Assembly: GCA_050010115.1 (NCBI GenBank)
Contig: JBEKLQ010000011.1
Location: 1 to 60,774, forward strand
Direction of reading: 5' to 3'
DNA: 60,774 nucleotides
Source: JAKACA01 sp050010115
Lineage (GTDB): Bacteria; Actinomycetota; Acidimicrobiia; Acidimicrobiales; Bog-793
Part shown: positions 1 through 8,555 of the stretch, in pieces
How positions within the stretch are numbered: position 1 is the stretch's first letter
Layout of the letters: each line of letters starts with the position of its first letter
Made by a program: the position numbers and the translations under genes
Notes under the pieces: model-generated
The model's database searches: none
What the model saw: the letters and a program-made list of their open reading frames with translations, nothing else
What the model was told of the DNA's origin: nothing

Positions 1-80
1 CCGAGCGCCGGCCCGACATCGAGCATCAGGAGCGGCCGGGCCGGGCCGGCCAGCTCCGACACCAGCCGATCAGCGATCAC
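1..80 (-). CDS. Partial CDS overlapping the end of nadE
   Basis: An open frame of 26 complete codons runs off the left edge of the window. It starts at a GTG whose last two bases are shared with the nadE stop codon (a GTGA overlap), which suggests translational coupling behind nadE. The visible peptide begins MIADRLVSEL and continues as a hydrophobic, proline- and glycine-containing stretch. Too little is present to assign a family. The overlap and the absence of stops are the only evidence. Confidence 0.35.
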   Translation of the reverse strand, partial: MIADRLVSELAGPARPLLMLDVGPAL

Positions 81-1810
81 CAGTGCGAAAACCGGTTGGT
101 GATCGGCATGCGACGGTCCTTGCCGAACCCTCGGCTCGTCACCCGCGGTCCTGGGGCGGCCTGGCGGCGCTTGTACTCAGCACGGTCGACCAGCTGCACG
201 ACCTTGCGGACGACCTGAGGGTCGAAGCCCTCCGCCAGGAGCTGCACCGGCGTTCGGTCCAGCTCCACATAGCCTTGCAGGATCGGATCGAGGACCTCGT
301 AGGGCGGAAGGCTCTCGTCATCGCGTTGGCCCGGGCGCAGCTCGGCAGACGGAGGTTTGGTCAGCACCGCCTCGGGGATCACCACGCCGGCGGTGTTGCG
401 GTACCGGCACAGGGCGTACACCAGCGTCTTCGGGACGTCCTTGATCACGGCGAAGCCGCCCGCCATATCCCCGTACAGCGTGGCGTAGCCGACTGCCATC
501 TCGCTCTTGTTGCCGGTGGTGAGCACGAGCCAACCGAACTCGTTCGACAGCAGCATGACGAGTGTCCCGCGGATGCGGGCCTGCAGGTTCTCGTAGGCGA
601 TGCCTGGCGGTCGGTCGCCGAACGAGGGAGCGACCAGAGCGAGGAAAGCCTCGTGCGCCGGTTCGATGTCAACAGTCTGGGTGTCGATTCCGAGGTTGGT
701 GGCGAGTGCCAGGGCATCGGAGACGGAGCCGGGTGACGAGTAGCGGGAGGGCAGCAAGACACCGTGCACCCTGGCGGCACCGATGGCGTCGACCGCGACC
801 GCTGCCACGATCGATGAGTCGATCCCGCCCGAGAGGGCGATGAGGACGTCATCAAAACCGTTCTTCTCGACATAATCCCTCGTCGCGAGCACAAGCGCGC
901 TGTAGACCTCCTCGGCTTCGGGCAACTCTCCGGCGATGGAAGGCGCGGCGATCACCGGGCTTCGCGCCGAGTCGGCTGACTCGGGCCGGACGTCGCTCAC
1001 GAGCTGGCACGGCAGCACCGGGGCGTCCGGCCGGCCCCGGGGGTCGAGCACGCGCTTGCGATACGCCGGGCGGATGTCCACATCGGCGAGAAGCACCGCT
1101 TCGGCGAACTGGGGGGCGGCAGCGAGCAGCGTGCCGTCGTGATCGAGGATCATCGAGCCGCCGTCGAAGACGAGCTCGTCCTGGCCCCCGACGAGGTTCA
1201 CGTAGGCGATCACCACGGACGCGTCAGCGGCGCGAGTGGCCAGCATGCGCCGGCGCTCGTCGAGCACTCCGGTTCGATACGGCGACCCGTTCAGCACAAC
1301 GATGAGCTCGGCTCCGCCGGCCCCGAGCCGGGCAACCGGGCCGGCCGGGCTCCAGGCGTCTTCGCACACCACGACGCCGGTGCGGACGCCGTTGACGAGG
1401 TAGAGATGGTCCTGCGCGCTCACCGAACCGGAACTGAACCACCGGCGCTCGTCGAAGACGCCGTAGTTCGGCAGCAGCTCCTTGTGCCAGACGCCGTGAA
1501 CCTTGCCGCCGGCGCACACCGCAGCTGCGTTGTACAGGTCGCTATCCGCATCCACGTACCCGACCACGGCGGCACAACGGTGGGTCCGCTCAGCCACACG
1601 CTCGAGCCCCCGCGTGTTGGCCTCGACGAAGGCCGGGTTGAGGAGCAGATCCTCGGGCGGGTAGCCCGTGATGACGAGCTCAGGAAAGATAGCGAGGTCG
1701 GCCCCCGCACCCTCGGCGTCGTCAAGGGCGGCGATAACTTTCTCGACGTTGCCGTCGACATCACCGACCACTGCATCGAGCTGGCACAGGGCGACACGAA
1801 GGCGGCCCAT
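77..1810 (-). CDS. nadE: Glutamine-dependent NAD+ synthetase
   Basis: Catalyses the last step of NAD biosynthesis: ATP-dependent amidation of nicotinic acid adenine dinucleotide, using ammonia released from glutamine. The 577-residue protein has the two expected parts. Residues 1-260 are a nitrilase-type glutaminase with the Glu44, Lys110, Cys149 triad (FPEL, WHKEL, VVVCEDAW). Residues 300-577 are the synthetase, with the P-loop SGGIDSS at 327-333 and the TGNKSEMAVGY motif. The start is ATG at 1810, because the glutaminase fold begins directly with MGRLRVALCQ; the frame stays open upstream only as the antisense of glnE. It is divergent from glnE across 54 bp, where both promoters must lie. 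Confidence 0.96.
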   Translation of the reverse strand: MGRLRVALCQLDAVVGDVDGNVEKVIAALDDAEGAGADLAIFPELVITGYPPEDLLLNPAFVEANTRGLERVAERTHRCAAVVGYVDADSDLYNAAAVCAGGKVHGVWHKELLPNYGVFDERRWFSSGSVSAQDHLYLVNGVRTGVVVCEDAWSPAGPVARLGAGGAELIVVLNGSPYRTGVLDERRRMLATRAADASVVIAYVNLVGGQDELVFDGGSMILDHDGTLLAAAPQFAEAVLLADVDIRPAYRKRVLDPRGRPDAPVLPCQLVSDVRPESADSARSPVIAAPSIAGELPEAEEVYSALVLATRDYVEKNGFDDVLIALSGGIDSSIVAAVAVDAIGAARVHGVLLPSRYSSPGSVSDALALATNLGIDTQTVDIEPAHEAFLALVAPSFGDRPPGIAYENLQARIRGTLVMLLSNEFGWLVLTTGNKSEMAVGYATLYGDMAGGFAVIKDVPKTLVYALCRYRNTAGVVIPEAVLTKPPSAELRPGQRDDESLPPYEVLDPILQGYVELDRTPVQLLAEGFDPQVVRKVVQLVDRAEYKRRQAAPGPRVTSRGFGKDRRMPITNRFSHW

Positions 1811-1864
1811 GACACGAGCGTACCCGGCAACCCGTCCCTCTAGCCTTCCCGGCGAGGCGATGAA

Positions 1865-4633
1865 ATGACGCTGCCACGAGAGCTCGATGAAGTCGCGAGG
1901 TCGTCGGCCGCGCCCGAGTTCGTGCAGGTGGCCTTCGAGCGGCTCGCCGACGGCGCGCCTGCGGCCGTGGAACGGCTGGCCAGCGACCACGACCTTGCCG
2001 GCGCGACCGCCGCGGTGGTGGCGGCGAGCCGCTCACTGACCCGGCTGATCCTCACCGATCCGGCCGCTCTGGACGTCGTGGCGTCGGTGAGTGCGGCGAT
2101 GGGGACCGGCAACACGCCTCAACCACCACCGATGGCGGAACCCATCGACGCCGCCGACGCCGACGACCTCGTCAGGCGCAAGCGGCTCGGTCTCCTCGCC
2201 ATCGCGGCGGCAGATCTCATCGGCGTCGCCAGCCTCGAGGAGGTGGGCGAGGCCCTCTCGCTCCTCGCCGACGGCGTGCTCCGGGCGGCGTGCCGGTTGG
2301 GGGGAGTGCGGGCGGGTTTCTCGGTGATCGGCATGGGGAAACACGGCGCCAGGGAGCTCAACTACGCCAGCGACGTCGACATCCTGTTCGTCGGTGAGGA
2401 CTCCGGCGGTGTCGCCCGGCGGGTGCTGGCGCTGGCCGGTGGCGCTTTCCGGGTCGACACCGACCTGCGTCCCGAGGGCCGCAACGGCGCGCTCGTCCGC
2501 TCGCTCGACTCGTTCGAGAGCTACTGGGAACGTTGGGCACGGCCCTGGGAGTTCCAGGCGCTGTTGAAGGCGCGCTTCGTCGCGGGGGACCCCGAGCTCG
2601 GAGGCGCCTTTGAGGGGTCGGCGGCGGCGGCGATCTGGGACCGCCGGCTGGATGCGGACGACCTCGCCGAGCTGCGGTCGATGAAGGGCCGGGCGGAGGA
2701 GATCGTCTCGCGGAAGGGCTTGGTGGACCGCGAGATCAAGCGCGGGCGCGGAGGCATCCGGGACATCGAGTTCTCCGTACAGCTCCTGCAACTCGTCCAT
2801 GGTGGGGTTGACCCGCTCATCCGGAAGCCGGCCACGCTCCATGCCCTCGGCGAGCTCGCTTCCGCCGGCTACGTCGATCAGGCGGACGCCTCGGCGCTCG
2901 CACTCGCCTACCGCTTCCTCCGCACCGTCGAGCACCGGCTCCAGCTCGTCGAGGAAGCCCAGGTACACACGGTCCCTGACGACGCCACGGCACGTACGGC
3001 ACTCGCCAGGGTGCTCGGCCTCGCCGGTCCGGAGTGGGAGCGGGTAGGGGCGGGGCGAGGTGAGGGGTCGTGGCGTTTTGACTCGGTGCTCGGCCGGTAC
3101 CAGTCCGCAGCCCGGGCGATCCACGAGCGGCTGTTCTTCCGGCCGTTGCTCGAGGTCTTCGCCAGCGGCGCCACGTCTCGCGACGGCGGGCGCTGGACGG
3201 TGGCGGCTGCCGAGGAGCGCTTGGGCGCGCTCGGCTTCCGCCAAACGGATCGGACCCGGCAGGCGCTCGGCGAGTTGACCCGTGGCCTCACGCGGTCGTC
3301 CCGGCTCATGCAGCAACTGCTGCCCGTGTTGCTCGGCTGGCTCTCGGAGACGCCGGACCCCGATCAGGGGCTGCTCAGCTTGCGGACGCTCGTGTCCGCC
3401 GCCCACCAGCGCGACGTGCTCGTGGCCGGATGGCGGGAGTCGCCCGAACTCGCCCGACGCCTGTGCATCCTCCTCGGCACCGGTCGGCAAGTGGGCACTC
3501 TGGTCGGGCGCAACCCGGAGATCGCCACTCGTCTCGCTGACGACCGTGAGCTCGGCGCCGCGTCGCCGAAGGACCTGGGTGAGCGAGCGATCCTGGCAGT
3601 CGATCAAGGGCCCTACCGGGCGGCAGATGCGCTGCGCTCCCTCGTCGAGTCGGACACGCTCCGGATCATCGCCGCCGACCTGCTCGGCCTCGCCGGGACG
3701 GCCGAGACCTCGCGAGGGCTCGCTGCGATCGGCGACGCCGCCCTCGCCGCTGCACTGCACGCTGCTGCTCCGCAAGTCCCCATGGGGATCTTGGCGATGG
3801 GCCGCCTCGGCGGCAAGGAGCTGGCGTACGGCAGCGACCTCGACGTGCTCATCGTCTACGAGGGGTACGGCGCTGCCGACGCGGCGCTGGCGGAGGAAGC
3901 CACGACTGCCGTCTTCCTGCTGTTGAACGGTGAGACTCCTGCCGAGCGCATCCTCCACGTCGACGCCTCGTTGCGCCCCGAAGGCCGGCAGGGGCCCCGG
4001 GCCCGGAGCCTCGATGCGTACGTCGAATACCACCGGGGCAGGGCGGAGACCTGGGAACGCCAGGCGATGATCCGTGCCCGACCAGTCGCCGGCGACCCCG
4101 AGGTGCTGTCGCGCTTCATGGAACTCGTCGACGCCGCAGTCTGGTCAGCACCGTTCGGCGACGAGGAGATCCGGGCGATCCGGCGCATGAAGGCTCGTGT
4201 CGAGCGCGAGCGGATCCCCGCTGGCGAGGACCCCCAATTCCACCTGAAGCTCGGGAAGGGATCGCTCTCGGACGTGGAATGGACCGTACAGCTGCTGCAG
4301 CTGCAGCACGGCGTCCGCGGCACCGACACGTTGGACGCCCTCAAGCATCTCGTGGCGGAGGGCTTCCTCGACCCTGCGGACGGGACCATCCTGAGCGAGG
4401 CGTACCGCTACCTGACGAAGACCCGGGACCGCTGGCATCTCGTCGGTAACTTCATCGCCGGTGCCGGCGGCGTCGTGAGCACCTCCGGCTCGGACTCGCT
4501 CCCGGCTGATCGCCAAGCGCTCGGGCGGCTCGCACGGTCGCTGTCCACGACGCCGACAGAACTGCGAGAGGCGTACCGGCGCGTGACGCGGCGGGCGCGG
4601 CGGGTGGTGGAAGCGCGTTTCTACGGGTTGTGA
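1865..4633 (+). CDS. glnE: Bifunctional glutamine synthetase adenylyltransferase/deadenylase
   Basis: Controls glutamine synthetase by adding AMP to, or removing it from, a tyrosine of GlnA in response to nitrogen status. The 922-residue protein carries two nucleotidyltransferase domains. The N-terminal one (deadenylase) has GMGKHGARELNYASDVD near residue 160, and the C-terminal one (adenylylase) has GRLGGKELAYGSDLDVL near 645. Each is followed by a helical domain. Length agrees with the family. It is divergent from nadE, and its last 13 bp overlap the convergent mobA. No PII or glnA gene lies in the window. Confidence 0.97.
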   Translation: MTLPRELDEVARSSAAPEFVQVAFERLADGAPAAVERLASDHDLAGATAAVVAASRSLTRLILTDPAALDVVASVSAAMGTGNTPQPPPMAEPIDAADADDLVRRKRLGLLAIAAADLIGVASLEEVGEALSLLADGVLRAACRLGGVRAGFSVIGMGKHGARELNYASDVDILFVGEDSGGVARRVLALAGGAFRVDTDLRPEGRNGALVRSLDSFESYWERWARPWEFQALLKARFVAGDPELGGAFEGSAAAAIWDRRLDADDLAELRSMKGRAEEIVSRKGLVDREIKRGRGGIRDIEFSVQLLQLVHGGVDPLIRKPATLHALGELASAGYVDQADASALALAYRFLRTVEHRLQLVEEAQVHTVPDDATARTALARVLGLAGPEWERVGAGRGEGSWRFDSVLGRYQSAARAIHERLFFRPLLEVFASGATSRDGGRWTVAAAEERLGALGFRQTDRTRQALGELTRGLTRSSRLMQQLLPVLLGWLSETPDPDQGLLSLRTLVSAAHQRDVLVAGWRESPELARRLCILLGTGRQVGTLVGRNPEIATRLADDRELGAASPKDLGERAILAVDQGPYRAADALRSLVESDTLRIIAADLLGLAGTAETSRGLAAIGDAALAAALHAAAPQVPMGILAMGRLGGKELAYGSDLDVLIVYEGYGAADAALAEEATTAVFLLLNGETPAERILHVDASLRPEGRQGPRARSLDAYVEYHRGRAETWERQAMIRARPVAGDPEVLSRFMELVDAAVWSAPFGDEEIRAIRRMKARVERERIPAGEDPQFHLKLGKGSLSDVEWTVQLLQLQHGVRGTDTLDALKHLVAEGFLDPADGTILSEAYRYLTKTRDRWHLVGNFIAGAGGVVSTSGSDSLPADRQALGRLARSLSTTPTELREAYRRVTRRARRVVEARFYGL

Positions 4634-5187
4634 CGCTCGAGGTCCTCGGGACGGTCCACGTCAGAGAAGGCCTGGGACCGGGCCACAGCGGCCCAAGCGG
4701 CCTCGTCGAGATAGGCGGCATCAGGGCCGAGCGCAACGCGAGCCGCCCGCTCACCACTGGCGGCGAGCCGGGCGGCTCGTTCGAGATCCGCCTGGCACCA
4801 TCGGGCGCAGAGCGGTTGCGGCTCGCCGGCAACCACAGGGACCACTGAGCTGGAATGGCCGGCGGTGGCGAGCCATCCGAGCACTTCGTGAGTGAGCCAC
4901 GGCAGATCGGTCGCGAGCACGATCACCGCTCCGGCGTGACCGAGCTCTTTGAGCGAGAGCCAGCCGGCCACGATCGCGGTGAGCGGCCCCTCAGCCGGGT
5001 CGCTCACGCTGGCCCGGGCGAGCTCGGAAGAGCCGGGACCAACTTCGAGCGCGGGCCGGGCCACCTCGGCCAGCAGCCTCCCGACGCGACGGGCGAGCGG
5101 CTCGCCGTCGATCACGAGCGTCGCCTTGTCGACACCCATGCGGGTGCTGCGACCGCCGGTGAGAAGTAGGCCGGCTATCGGTTGCAC
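4621..5187 (-). CDS. mobA: Molybdenum cofactor guanylyltransferase (MobA family)
   Basis: Transfers GMP from GTP to molybdopterin to make the dinucleotide form of the molybdenum cofactor. The 188-residue protein opens with the nucleotide-binding signature LLTGGRSTRMGVDKATL and keeps the central ATDLPWL segment of the family. The start is GTG at 5187, 11 bp after the DUF6457 gene, so the two are probably cotranscribed. Aerobic CO dehydrogenases use the cytosine dinucleotide made by the related MocA. The motifs here look more like MobA, but a MocA-like specificity cannot be excluded. The 3' end overlaps glnE tail-to-tail. Confidence 0.88.
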   Translation of the reverse strand: MQPIAGLLLTGGRSTRMGVDKATLVIDGEPLARRVGRLLAEVARPALEVGPGSSELARASVSDPAEGPLTAIVAGWLSLKELGHAGAVIVLATDLPWLTHEVLGWLATAGHSSSVVPVVAGEPQPLCARWCQADLERAARLAASGERAARVALGPDAAYLDEAAWAAVARSQAFSDVDRPEDLERHNP

Positions 5188-5198
5188 CGCCGTTGCGA

Positions 5199-5492
5199 TC
5201 AGCTACTTGGGTTGGGCTCGTCTGCCGCCGCCGGGCTGGGCTCGGCGCTGGGCTCGGCCCCGAGCTCAGCCTCGAGGTCAGCCCCGAGCTCCTTGGCCAC
5301 CGCCAAGGCTGCTGTCGGAGTCAGGCCGGCACGAGCGGCGAGCCACGTCGAGATCGGCGCAGCCGTGCGTTCCGACGCGTGCGCTGCGGTCCCTGCCATC
5401 CCGAGCAACGCCTCGATCTCCGCGGCATCAGGCGCAGGCACTCCCACACGCTCAGCGAAGCGACGGATCCATTCGTCTGCGGTTGTGGCCAT
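5199..5492 (-). CDS. DUF6457 domain protein
   Basis: A small 97-residue cytosolic protein. Residues 1-72 match the actinobacterial DUF6457 pattern (ADEWIRRFAERVG, then an Ala-rich helix with KELG), and an Ala/Glu/Pro-rich tail follows. This family is typically found beside or fused to MobA, and here mobA lies 11 bp downstream. The molecular role is unknown; an accessory function in molybdenum cofactor biosynthesis is inferred from position only. The start is ATG at 5492, 3 bp after the upstream peptidase gene. Confidence 0.8.
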   Translation of the reverse strand: MATTADEWIRRFAERVGVPAPDAAEIEALLGMAGTAAHASERTAAPISTWLAARAGLTPTAALAVAKELGADLEAELGAEPSAEPSPAAADEPNPSS

Positions 5493-5495
5493 GGC

Positions 5496-7451
5496 TCAGT
5501 CTGCACCACGCGCCGGGAGCTTCTCGGCGTTCTCTATCGCGACCGGCTCGATCTCGTCATCCGGCGCAAAACCGAGCACCTTCCCATAGAAGTACAACTC
5601 CGCCTCCATGGTCCGCTTGATGTTCTCGGCCCGACGAAACCCATGCTGCTCGCCTTCGAAGGCGAGGTAGGCGAAGGGGATGCCCTTGGCCCGCAAGGCT
5701 GAAGCCATAGCCTCGCTCTGCTCGGGCGGCACGACCTTGTCCTCCAAGCCTTGAAACAGGATCAGCGGCGTGGCGAGTTGATCGGTGTGAAAGATCGGTG
5801 AGCGCTCCTCGTAGACAGCTTCAGCCTCAGGCCACGGACCGATCAACCCATCGAGGTACCGCGACTCGAACTTGTGGGTGTCCCGGGCGAGCGCGCCGGC
5901 ATCGGCCACGCCGAAGTAGCTCGCCCCGGCGGCGAACGCATGGCGGAACGTCACGGCACACAAGGTGGTGTAGCCGCCGGCGCTCCCTCCGTGGATCAAG
6001 AGGCGATCGCCATCCACACGGCCCGTTGCAGCCAGGTACTTGGCAGCGTTCACGCAGTCGTCGAGATCGACGATCCCCCATTTGCCTTGGAGCCGCTCGC
6101 GGTAGGGCCTGCCATAGCCCGTGCTCCCCCCATAGTTCACGTCGACGACTGCGATGCCTCGGCTCGTCCAGTACTGAATGGAGTAGTTGAGCGACGAGGA
6201 CGTCGCCGAGGTCGGGCCACCGTGGCTGGACACGATGACCGGCGGCAACTCACCATCGGGCCCGGTGAAGTCCGGGTTGTGCGGCGGGTAGAACAGCGCA
6301 TGAGCGATGAGCCCGCCTTCGGTCGGGAATTCGATCCGCTCGGGCGCGGACAGATACGTGTCGGCCACAACGGCCTTGCTCCCCGTCTTGAGCACCGTCG
6401 TGTCCCCAGACGGCACGGCGATCTCGACAAGGCTCGTGGGCAGCGAGGACGAGCCAGCCACCGCCAGCACGGAGCCGTCAGCGGCAGCCAGGCCGCCGAA
6501 GGTGGAGTAGGGCGTGGGAACTTCGGCACCTCCCACGATGATGAGCTGTGACAGCCTGGATGACGACTTGACTGCCACGATCGTCCCGTCCGCCAGGAAA
6601 CTGTACGTCGACAAGCCGAGCACCCAGTCAGGCTCGGCGAATTCAGCATCGGCCGAGGCCAGCGGTGCCCCGCCGGCCTCGTCGTCGACGTACAGGTTCC
6701 ACCAACCGGTCCGGTCGGAGATGAAATGCAACCGACCGTCGGGCGAGTACCTCGGCTGGGTGACGGACTCCGACGCGTCGCCGGCCACGAGGCGCGGATT
6801 GACCGGCAGGCCGTCCGAACCAAGCTCCGCCTCCCAGGCTTGCGTCCCGTCCCACGGCATCCGCGGGTGGTCCCAGGAAATCCAGGCGATCCGCCGACCG
6901 TCAGGCGACAAGATCGGGAAGGAGAAGAAATCGTGGCCCTCGGCGACCACACGGGGCTCGGCCTCGCCGTCGGTGGCGAGGACCACGATGTCGTTCACGA
7001 CATCTGTCGCCACGCCCGGTGTCCGGTGGCGCTCCCGAACGCAGTACAGGTGGTGACCGTCGCGGGTCACCACCGGCGCGGCGTAACGGATCGATGCCGG
7101 CACCGTTGGCTCGGGCGTGATCGGCTCCGGCTCGTCGCCCGGGCGCACTCGGTACAGCCGCTGGTCGTCGTAATTCGAGAAGTACGCGGTGCCACCGTGG
7201 ACCGTGTGACAGAGCCCGCCGTATTCGTGGACACGCGTCCGCGCCGAGTAACCCGGTCCGAACACGTCGGCGACCGTGCCGTCAGGATCACGCCGTACGA
7301 GGACGACTCGGCCGCCTTCGGCCGGCCGGCCCTCAGCCCAATAGGCGGCCCCCCCCTCGATGAGCGGGTACCCGATTGTGACCACCTCCTCGAGGAGGCG
7401 ATCGAGCGTGAGTGGCGACTTCCAAGAGCCGTAGGGAGCGACGGTGACCAT
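5496..7451 (-). CDS. S9-family prolyl oligopeptidase/acylaminoacyl-peptidase-like serine peptidase
   Basis: A 651-residue enzyme that should cleave short peptides. Residues 1-380 form a beta-propeller with repeated WD40-like strands (for example SPDGRRIAWISWD). The C-terminal alpha/beta hydrolase domain has Ser490 in GGSAGG, Asp571 in GLEDKVVP and His603 in GEQHGF, so the catalytic triad is complete. An oxyanion-type HGGP motif lies before it. No signal peptide is seen, so it is probably cytosolic. It is the first gene of an apparent operon with DUF6457 and mobA (3-bp and 11-bp gaps). A functional link to molybdenum cofactor is not evident. Confidence 0.93.
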   Translation of the reverse strand: MVTVAPYGSWKSPLTLDRLLEEVVTIGYPLIEGGAAYWAEGRPAEGGRVVLVRRDPDGTVADVFGPGYSARTRVHEYGGLCHTVHGGTAYFSNYDDQRLYRVRPGDEPEPITPEPTVPASIRYAAPVVTRDGHHLYCVRERHRTPGVATDVVNDIVVLATDGEAEPRVVAEGHDFFSFPILSPDGRRIAWISWDHPRMPWDGTQAWEAELGSDGLPVNPRLVAGDASESVTQPRYSPDGRLHFISDRTGWWNLYVDDEAGGAPLASADAEFAEPDWVLGLSTYSFLADGTIVAVKSSSRLSQLIIVGGAEVPTPYSTFGGLAAADGSVLAVAGSSSLPTSLVEIAVPSGDTTVLKTGSKAVVADTYLSAPERIEFPTEGGLIAHALFYPPHNPDFTGPDGELPPVIVSSHGGPTSATSSSLNYSIQYWTSRGIAVVDVNYGGSTGYGRPYRERLQGKWGIVDLDDCVNAAKYLAATGRVDGDRLLIHGGSAGGYTTLCAVTFRHAFAAGASYFGVADAGALARDTHKFESRYLDGLIGPWPEAEAVYEERSPIFHTDQLATPLILFQGLEDKVVPPEQSEAMASALRAKGIPFAYLAFEGEQHGFRRAENIKRTMEAELYFYGKVLGFAPDDEIEPVAIENAEKLPARGAD

Positions 7452-7581
7452 GCCGCGACGATAGGCCGGTCAGGCATGCGCTTGGCGTTGGGGCCTAGAT
7501 GTCCTCGCCGACGGGCTGGCCGGGCAAGTAGCGTGCTGCAGGTGAGAGGGCGGCGATCTGGGGCGAGCCGTCGGTGATCTG

Positions 7582-8451
7582 ATGCGTTTCTCCTACGCGG
7601 AGTCGATGGTGGATCCGAGCTACTACACAGCGTTGGCGCGCGCCGCTGAGGCAGCCGGATTCGATTCGTTCGTGATCCCCGAGAGCATCCTGTACCCGAG
7701 GGACTCCGACACGTGCTACCCCTACGTGGAAGGCGGCGGCCGCGAGTTCTTGGACGACAAACCGTTCATCGACCCGTTCTGCCTCGCTAGCTCGCTCGCA
7801 GCCGTGACCGAGCGCCTCCGGTTCGTGACGTTCGTCGTGAAACTGCCGCTCCGCCACCCGGTCCTCGCCGCCAAGCAGGCGGCGTCGGTGTCGGTGCTGA
7901 GCAACGGCCGCTTCGCGCTGGGTGTCGGGCTCTCGCCGTGGCCCGAAGACTACGAAGCATGCGGGCAGGCCTGGCACGCCCGCGGGCGCCGGATGGACGA
8001 ACAGATCGAGATCATCGACGGGCTGTGCGCCGGGGGGTACTTCGAGTACCAAGGCGAGTTCTACAACTTGGTGCCCGTGAAGATCACTCCCGTGCCCGCC
8101 AGGCGCCTGCCCATCCTGATCGGCGGCCATGCGCCGGCCGCCCTGGAGCGAGCGGCACGATGGGACGGCTGGCTGCACGCCGGTTCGGAACCCGAGCGGC
8201 TCGGCGAGATGGTCTCGTCCCTACTGGCGAGGCGATCGGAGCTCGGCCGGCAGCACGAGCCCTTCGAGATCCACGTCATCTCGCTCGACGGCTACAGCCG
8301 CAGCGGCTGCCTGCAGCTCGAGGAGATGGGGGTGACCGACGTCATCGTCGGGTTCCGTGACGCCTACCAGCCCGGACCCGACACCGAGAGCTTGCAGACC
8401 AAGCTCGATGCCATCGCCCGCTTCGGCGACACCGTCATCGCGGCGTTGTAG
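7582..8451 (+). CDS. LLM-class flavin-dependent oxidoreductase, probably F420-dependent
   Basis: A 289-residue luciferase-like monooxygenase-fold protein. Family features include AARAAEAAGFDSFVIPE near residue 20, the core strand GRFALGVGLSPWPEDYEACG, and PILIGGHAPAALERAARWDGW near 185. This subgroup in actinobacteria usually uses reduced coenzyme F420 rather than FMN; that is inferred from family and taxon. The substrate is unknown. It stands alone on the plus strand, with 130 bp upstream that must hold its promoter, and converges with the phosphotransferase gene. Confidence 0.88.
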   Translation: MRFSYAESMVDPSYYTALARAAEAAGFDSFVIPESILYPRDSDTCYPYVEGGGREFLDDKPFIDPFCLASSLAAVTERLRFVTFVVKLPLRHPVLAAKQAASVSVLSNGRFALGVGLSPWPEDYEACGQAWHARGRRMDEQIEIIDGLCAGGYFEYQGEFYNLVPVKITPVPARRLPILIGGHAPAALERAARWDGWLHAGSEPERLGEMVSSLLARRSELGRQHEPFEIHVISLDGYSRSGCLQLEEMGVTDVIVGFRDAYQPGPDTESLQTKLDAIARFGDTVIAAL

Positions 8452-8520
8452 CGTCGGCCGGCAAGGCCCGGCATCGGCCCGCACGGCGACGCAGCCATGT
8501 CTGAACCGTCGCCGGCATCC

Positions 8521-8555
8521 GTCAGCCGTCAGCCGTCAGCCGTCAGCCGTCAGCC
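8521..8555. repeat. 7-bp tandem repeat (five copies)
   Basis: Five perfect head-to-tail copies of gtcagcc. The array includes the stop codon and last codons of the minus-strand phosphotransferase gene, so the C-terminus (TADG) is encoded by repeat units. Seven is not a multiple of three, so copy-number change would alter the C-terminal reading frame. Confidence 0.95.

Noticed and set aside
2033..4033. A very long minus-strand open frame opposite glnE
   Set aside because: It is antisense to a convincing GlnE with two intact catalytic motifs. Its translation is Arg/Glu/Pro-rich with no family pattern, as expected in GC-rich DNA.
8521..8555. Short repeats as a CRISPR array
   Set aside because: The units are 7 bp with no spacers; a simple tandem repeat.
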